A stretch of 50,230 nt of DNA from Pseudomonadota bacterium (GTDB taxonomy: Bacteria > Pseudomonadota > Gammaproteobacteria > DASZBR01), in NCBI GenBank assembly GCA_021777765.1, contig JAJYDF010000024.1, forward strand, positions 1-50,230. Reading direction: 5' to 3'. The notes beneath the pieces were generated by a model. That model saw nothing but the letters and a program-made list of their open reading frames with translations. It was not told where the DNA came from and searched no databases. Position numbers and translations under genes: made by a program. Below, in pieces: positions 47,773 to 50,230 of this stretch. Numbering within the stretch: the first letter of the stretch is position 1; the number at the start of each line of letters is the position of its first letter.

Positions 47773-48255
47773 ATGCCATCTTTTGACGTAGTATCAGAAG
47801 TTAATTTACAAGAAGCACGCAATGCTGTTGATCAGGCTAATCGCGAAATTGGTACACGATTTGATTTCAAAGGGACACAATCAAATTATTCTCTTAATGA
47901 CAATACTATTTCCTTATTAACTGAAACAGAATTTCAACTAAAACAAATGCTAGATATTTTAGAAAATAAATTAGTCAAACGTGGCATAGCGTTAGGATCG
48001 TTAGAAATTGGCAAAATAGAAAGTAATATTAAAGAAGCGAGACAAACTATCACTATCAAACAAGGCATTGACGCTGAACTGGCAAAACAATTAATTAAAA
48101 ACATTAAAAATAGCAAAATTAAAGTGCAGGCTACTATTCATGAAGATAAAATTCGAGTGAGCGGCAAAAAACGTGACGATTTACAGGAAACAATTGCCTT
48201 ATTAAAACATGAAAAAATTTCATTGCCATTGCAATTTAATAATTTTAGGGAATAA
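47773..48255 (+). CDS. yajQ: YajQ family nucleotide-binding protein
   Basis: A 160-residue protein of two ferredoxin-like domains that binds nucleotides (c-di-GMP in some relatives). Motifs: MPSFDVVSEVNLQEARNAV, opening with SFDVVSEVN, then REIGTRFDFKG, KQGIDAELAKQLIK and DKIRVSGKKRDDLQ. GGGAG precedes the ATG. It converges on the antiporter with an R1 hairpin between. Confidence 0.96.
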   Translation: MPSFDVVSEVNLQEARNAVDQANREIGTRFDFKGTQSNYSLNDNTISLLTETEFQLKQMLDILENKLVKRGIALGSLEIGKIESNIKEARQTITIKQGIDAELAKQLIKNIKNSKIKVQATIHEDKIRVSGKKRDDLQETIALLKHEKISLPLQFNNFRE

Positions 48256-48265
48256 CTATTTTTTT

Positions 48266-48289
48266 CCTTCTCCCGCTTGCGGGATAAGG
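48266..48289. repeat. R1 core hairpin (solo)
   Basis: CCTTCTCCCGCTTGCGGGATAAGG, a near-perfect inverted repeat preceded by a T-run. It fills the 37-bp gap between the convergent stops of yajQ and the antiporter, a position where it could act as a bidirectional terminator. Confidence 0.8.
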
Positions 48290-48292
48290 AAA

Positions 48293-49537
48293 TTAAGCAT
48301 CCTTACTTTTCTTTACTAATGATTTAATACTCAGCCCTTGGCAAATGATTGCAAATACAACTACAGCGTATGTCATACATAATATCAAATCTCTTTCTTT
48401 GCCCAATGGTAATGACAATGTCAGAGCAACCGCCAATGCCCCACGCATTCCACCCCAAGTTAAAATTAATATAATGTGGGAACTATATTTCCGCCAAATT
48501 TTTAATAATGAAAAGGGAATAATAACAGTGATAAATCGCGATAGTAATACAATCAAAATAGTTATGAGTGATATTATTAAAATTGGCAGACTAAAATGCG
48601 TCATTAATAACTCCAATCCTAACAATGCAAACAATAACGCATTTAACACTTCATCAATAACATCCCAAAAATTTTCAATACCCGGCATAATATGATCATA
48701 ACGTTTTGTTGTATGTCGTAATGATCCCACAAATAATCCTGCTACCACTATCGCTAGCGGTCCTGAAATTGAGAGCGATTGCGCAAAAGTATAACCCGCT
48801 GTGGTAATAGCAACAGTAATTAATATAGCGACGCGATGATCTAAAACACATTTAATTAAATATCGCGCAATAAACCCTAAAATAATGCCATAACCAATAC
48901 CGCCTAATACTGAACGGATAAAAATTAAAGTGGTATTTTGCCAGGTAAATGGTAACCCTTGTGTCAATATCCCATAAAATGTGGCAAATAAAACAATACC
49001 AACACCATCATTAAATAATGATTCGCCGGCTAATATCACTTCTAATTGTTTAGGCGCTCTGAGTTCTTTGCAAATAGCTAATACAGCAATAGGATCTGTC
49101 GGTGAAATGAGTGCGCCAAATAATAAACAATAGATAAGCGATAAATTAATTCCAAATAAAATTAATACATAATAAATTGCAAAAGCAATTAAAAAAGTAG
49201 AAACAATCGTACTGAAAACAGATAAAATAAATATTTCTAAGCGTTGCTTAAACAAAAAATGTGTGTCAACGGTTAAACTGCCTGCAAATAATAAAAAACT
49301 AATTAAGCCATTTATCAATAATTCATGAAAATTAATGAGACTAGGTGCTTGTGCAATTGCTTTAGGTATACGAAAAAAACCTGATGCTTCGCCAATGATT
49401 AAAATAAATGAAATAATTAACATCCCCATCATTATTGCAACAGAAGGCGATATCTTCAAAAATCGATGATTAATAAAACCAATAAATGCCGCAACTGCAA
49501 ATATCAGTGAAATAAATTTATAAATTTCCATTGGCAT
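48293..49537 (-). CDS. CPA1-family Na+/H+ antiporter
   Basis: A 414-residue inner-membrane cation:proton antiporter with about twelve helices. Signatures include LLFGALISPTDPIAVLAICKEL, here PTDPIAVL, and AGESLFNDGVGIVLF with the ND ion-binding pair, and LTWGGMRGALAVALTLSLP. Such proteins extrude Na+ or K+ in exchange for H+ and regulate pH. AGGTGA precedes the ATG. It diverges from plsY across 61 bp, which must hold both promoters. Confidence 0.93.
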   Translation of the reverse strand: MPMEIYKFISLIFAVAAFIGFINHRFLKISPSVAIMMGMLIISFILIIGEASGFFRIPKAIAQAPSLINFHELLINGLISFLLFAGSLTVDTHFLFKQRLEIFILSVFSTIVSTFLIAFAIYYVLILFGINLSLIYCLLFGALISPTDPIAVLAICKELRAPKQLEVILAGESLFNDGVGIVLFATFYGILTQGLPFTWQNTTLIFIRSVLGGIGYGIILGFIARYLIKCVLDHRVAILITVAITTAGYTFAQSLSISGPLAIVVAGLFVGSLRHTTKRYDHIMPGIENFWDVIDEVLNALLFALLGLELLMTHFSLPILIISLITILIVLLSRFITVIIPFSLLKIWRKYSSHIILILTWGGMRGALAVALTLSLPLGKERDLILCMTYAVVVFAIICQGLSIKSLVKKSKDA

Positions 49538-49598
49538 ATTTAATCACCTCATTTATTATGAGTCCTTTTTTAATTATTCATCAAGGATAGCATAAGGT

Positions 49599-50192
49599 AT
49601 GTTTTTGCTGCTGTTATTTCTTATTATTGCCTATTTATTTGGTTCATTATCCACAGCAATAATTGTTTGCCGATTATTACATTTACCTGATCCACGTAGC
49701 CAAGGCTCAGGCAACCCTGGCGCAACTAATGTGCTACGTTTCGGCGGCAAAAAAATAGCAATCTTAGTGCTTTTGGGTGACTTACTCAAAGGACTTGTGC
49801 CAGTTTTATTAGCAAAATGGTGTGGTGTTTCTCAAGTAGGATTGGTCTGGGTGGGATTAGCAGCAACATTAGGACATATCTTCCCCATCTTCTTTGGATT
49901 TAAAGGGGGTAAAGGTGTAGCAACCGCTGGTGGCGTTATGTTTGGCTTGAATTGGCTATTTGGCACAGTGGTATTTGTTACATGGCTGATTATTGCTTTA
50001 TTGTCACGTTATTCTTCCTTGGCAGCGATCATTACTACCATTTCGGTACCCATTTACGGTACTATTTTTATTTCTCATAAAATTCTATTGCCATTAATTC
50101 TAATCAGTGCGTTATTACTATGGCGACATTATGATAATTTCAAACGATTAATTGCAGGACAGGAAGATAAAATTGGTAAGAAAAAACAGTAA
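49599..50192 (+). CDS. plsY: Acyl-phosphate glycerol-3-phosphate acyltransferase PlsY
   Basis: An inner-membrane enzyme that moves an acyl group from acyl-phosphate to glycerol-3-phosphate, the first step of phospholipid synthesis. The 197 residues have five hydrophobic helices and the three PlsY motifs: GSGNPGATNVLR, GHIFPIFFGFKGGKGVAT and the C-terminal LLWRHYDNFKRL. AAGGATAG lies upstream of the ATG. The usual neighbour tsaD is not seen. The last 38 bases of the window are unassigned. Confidence 0.96.
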   Translation: MFLLLLFLIIAYLFGSLSTAIIVCRLLHLPDPRSQGSGNPGATNVLRFGGKKIAILVLLGDLLKGLVPVLLAKWCGVSQVGLVWVGLAATLGHIFPIFFGFKGGKGVATAGGVMFGLNWLFGTVVFVTWLIIALLSRYSSLAAIITTISVPIYGTIFISHKILLPLILISALLLWRHYDNFKRLIAGQEDKIGKKKQ

Positions 50193-50230
50193 AAGGGGTC
50201 AAGTACCGTCTATCAAGTTAATAGGCAGAA

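Overview
This is an AT-rich bacterial chromosome segment (roughly one third G+C by eye). The core genes are gammaproteobacterial: a dcw run murD-ftsW-murC-ftsQ-ftsA-ftsZ-lpxC, the macromolecular-synthesis genes rpsU-yqeY-dnaG, a full suf operon, thyA, orn, yajQ and plsY. Mixed with them are genes of a kind expected in host-associated bacteria: ankyrin repeats, a tandem U-box-like E3-ligase candidate, a J-domain protein with a eukaryotic-looking tail, a eukaryotic-like kinase, long coiled-coil or helical proteins of unknown function, and a patatin lipoprotein. With the many fresh pseudogenes and small palindromic repeats, this suggests an intracellular member of the Legionellales/Coxiella relatives. 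That placement is inference; there is no rRNA or other marker in the window to prove it.

Layout. 1-8.2 kb is a decaying accessory region: an MFS transporter with one in-frame stop, a tandem-module membrane protein, a patatin lipoprotein, a cytochrome/TPR gene with an internal deletion, a sulfatase with two in-frame stops, and an outer-membrane barrel. 8.2-8.66 kb is non-coding, with a perfect hairpin and tandem TTGAC-N6-GTCAA palindromes. 8.66-20.7 kb is the dcw cluster. It lacks murG between ftsW and murC, and murB/ddl between murC and ftsQ; the latter gap holds two inverted effector-like genes. 20.8-23.6 kb carries a small unknown protein and a 762-residue effector-like protein. 23.8-30.5 kb (minus strand) is the Rrf2 regulator-sufBCDSU-sufT-dciA operon with a tandem 11-bp operator-like repeat at its head. 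30.6-34 kb is decayed again: an Rpn-type nuclease remnant, a FolB homologue without its conserved catalytic residues, and a VWA-like/kinase pseudogene with two stops and three frameshifts. 34-41.4 kb holds two acyltransferases, thyA, the J-domain protein and a second MFS transporter. 41.5-46.7 kb is rpsU-yqeY-dnaG with the U-box/ankyrin gene where rpoD usually sits. 47-50.2 kb has orn, yajQ, a Na+/H+ antiporter and plsY.

Three families of short palindromic elements are scattered through the window. R1 has the core CCTTCTCCCGC...GCGGGAGAAGG, with six copies. R2 is MITE-like with TGTAGCCTGGGTG...CACCCAGGCTACA ends and a GCGTAACCC...GGGTTACGC centre, with five copies. R3 has TGTCATTCCCGC...GCGGGAATGACA ends, with one copy. 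They sit at gene ends and sometimes encode the last residues of proteins (ftsW, sufD). I see no tRNA, rRNA, CRISPR array or complete insertion sequence.
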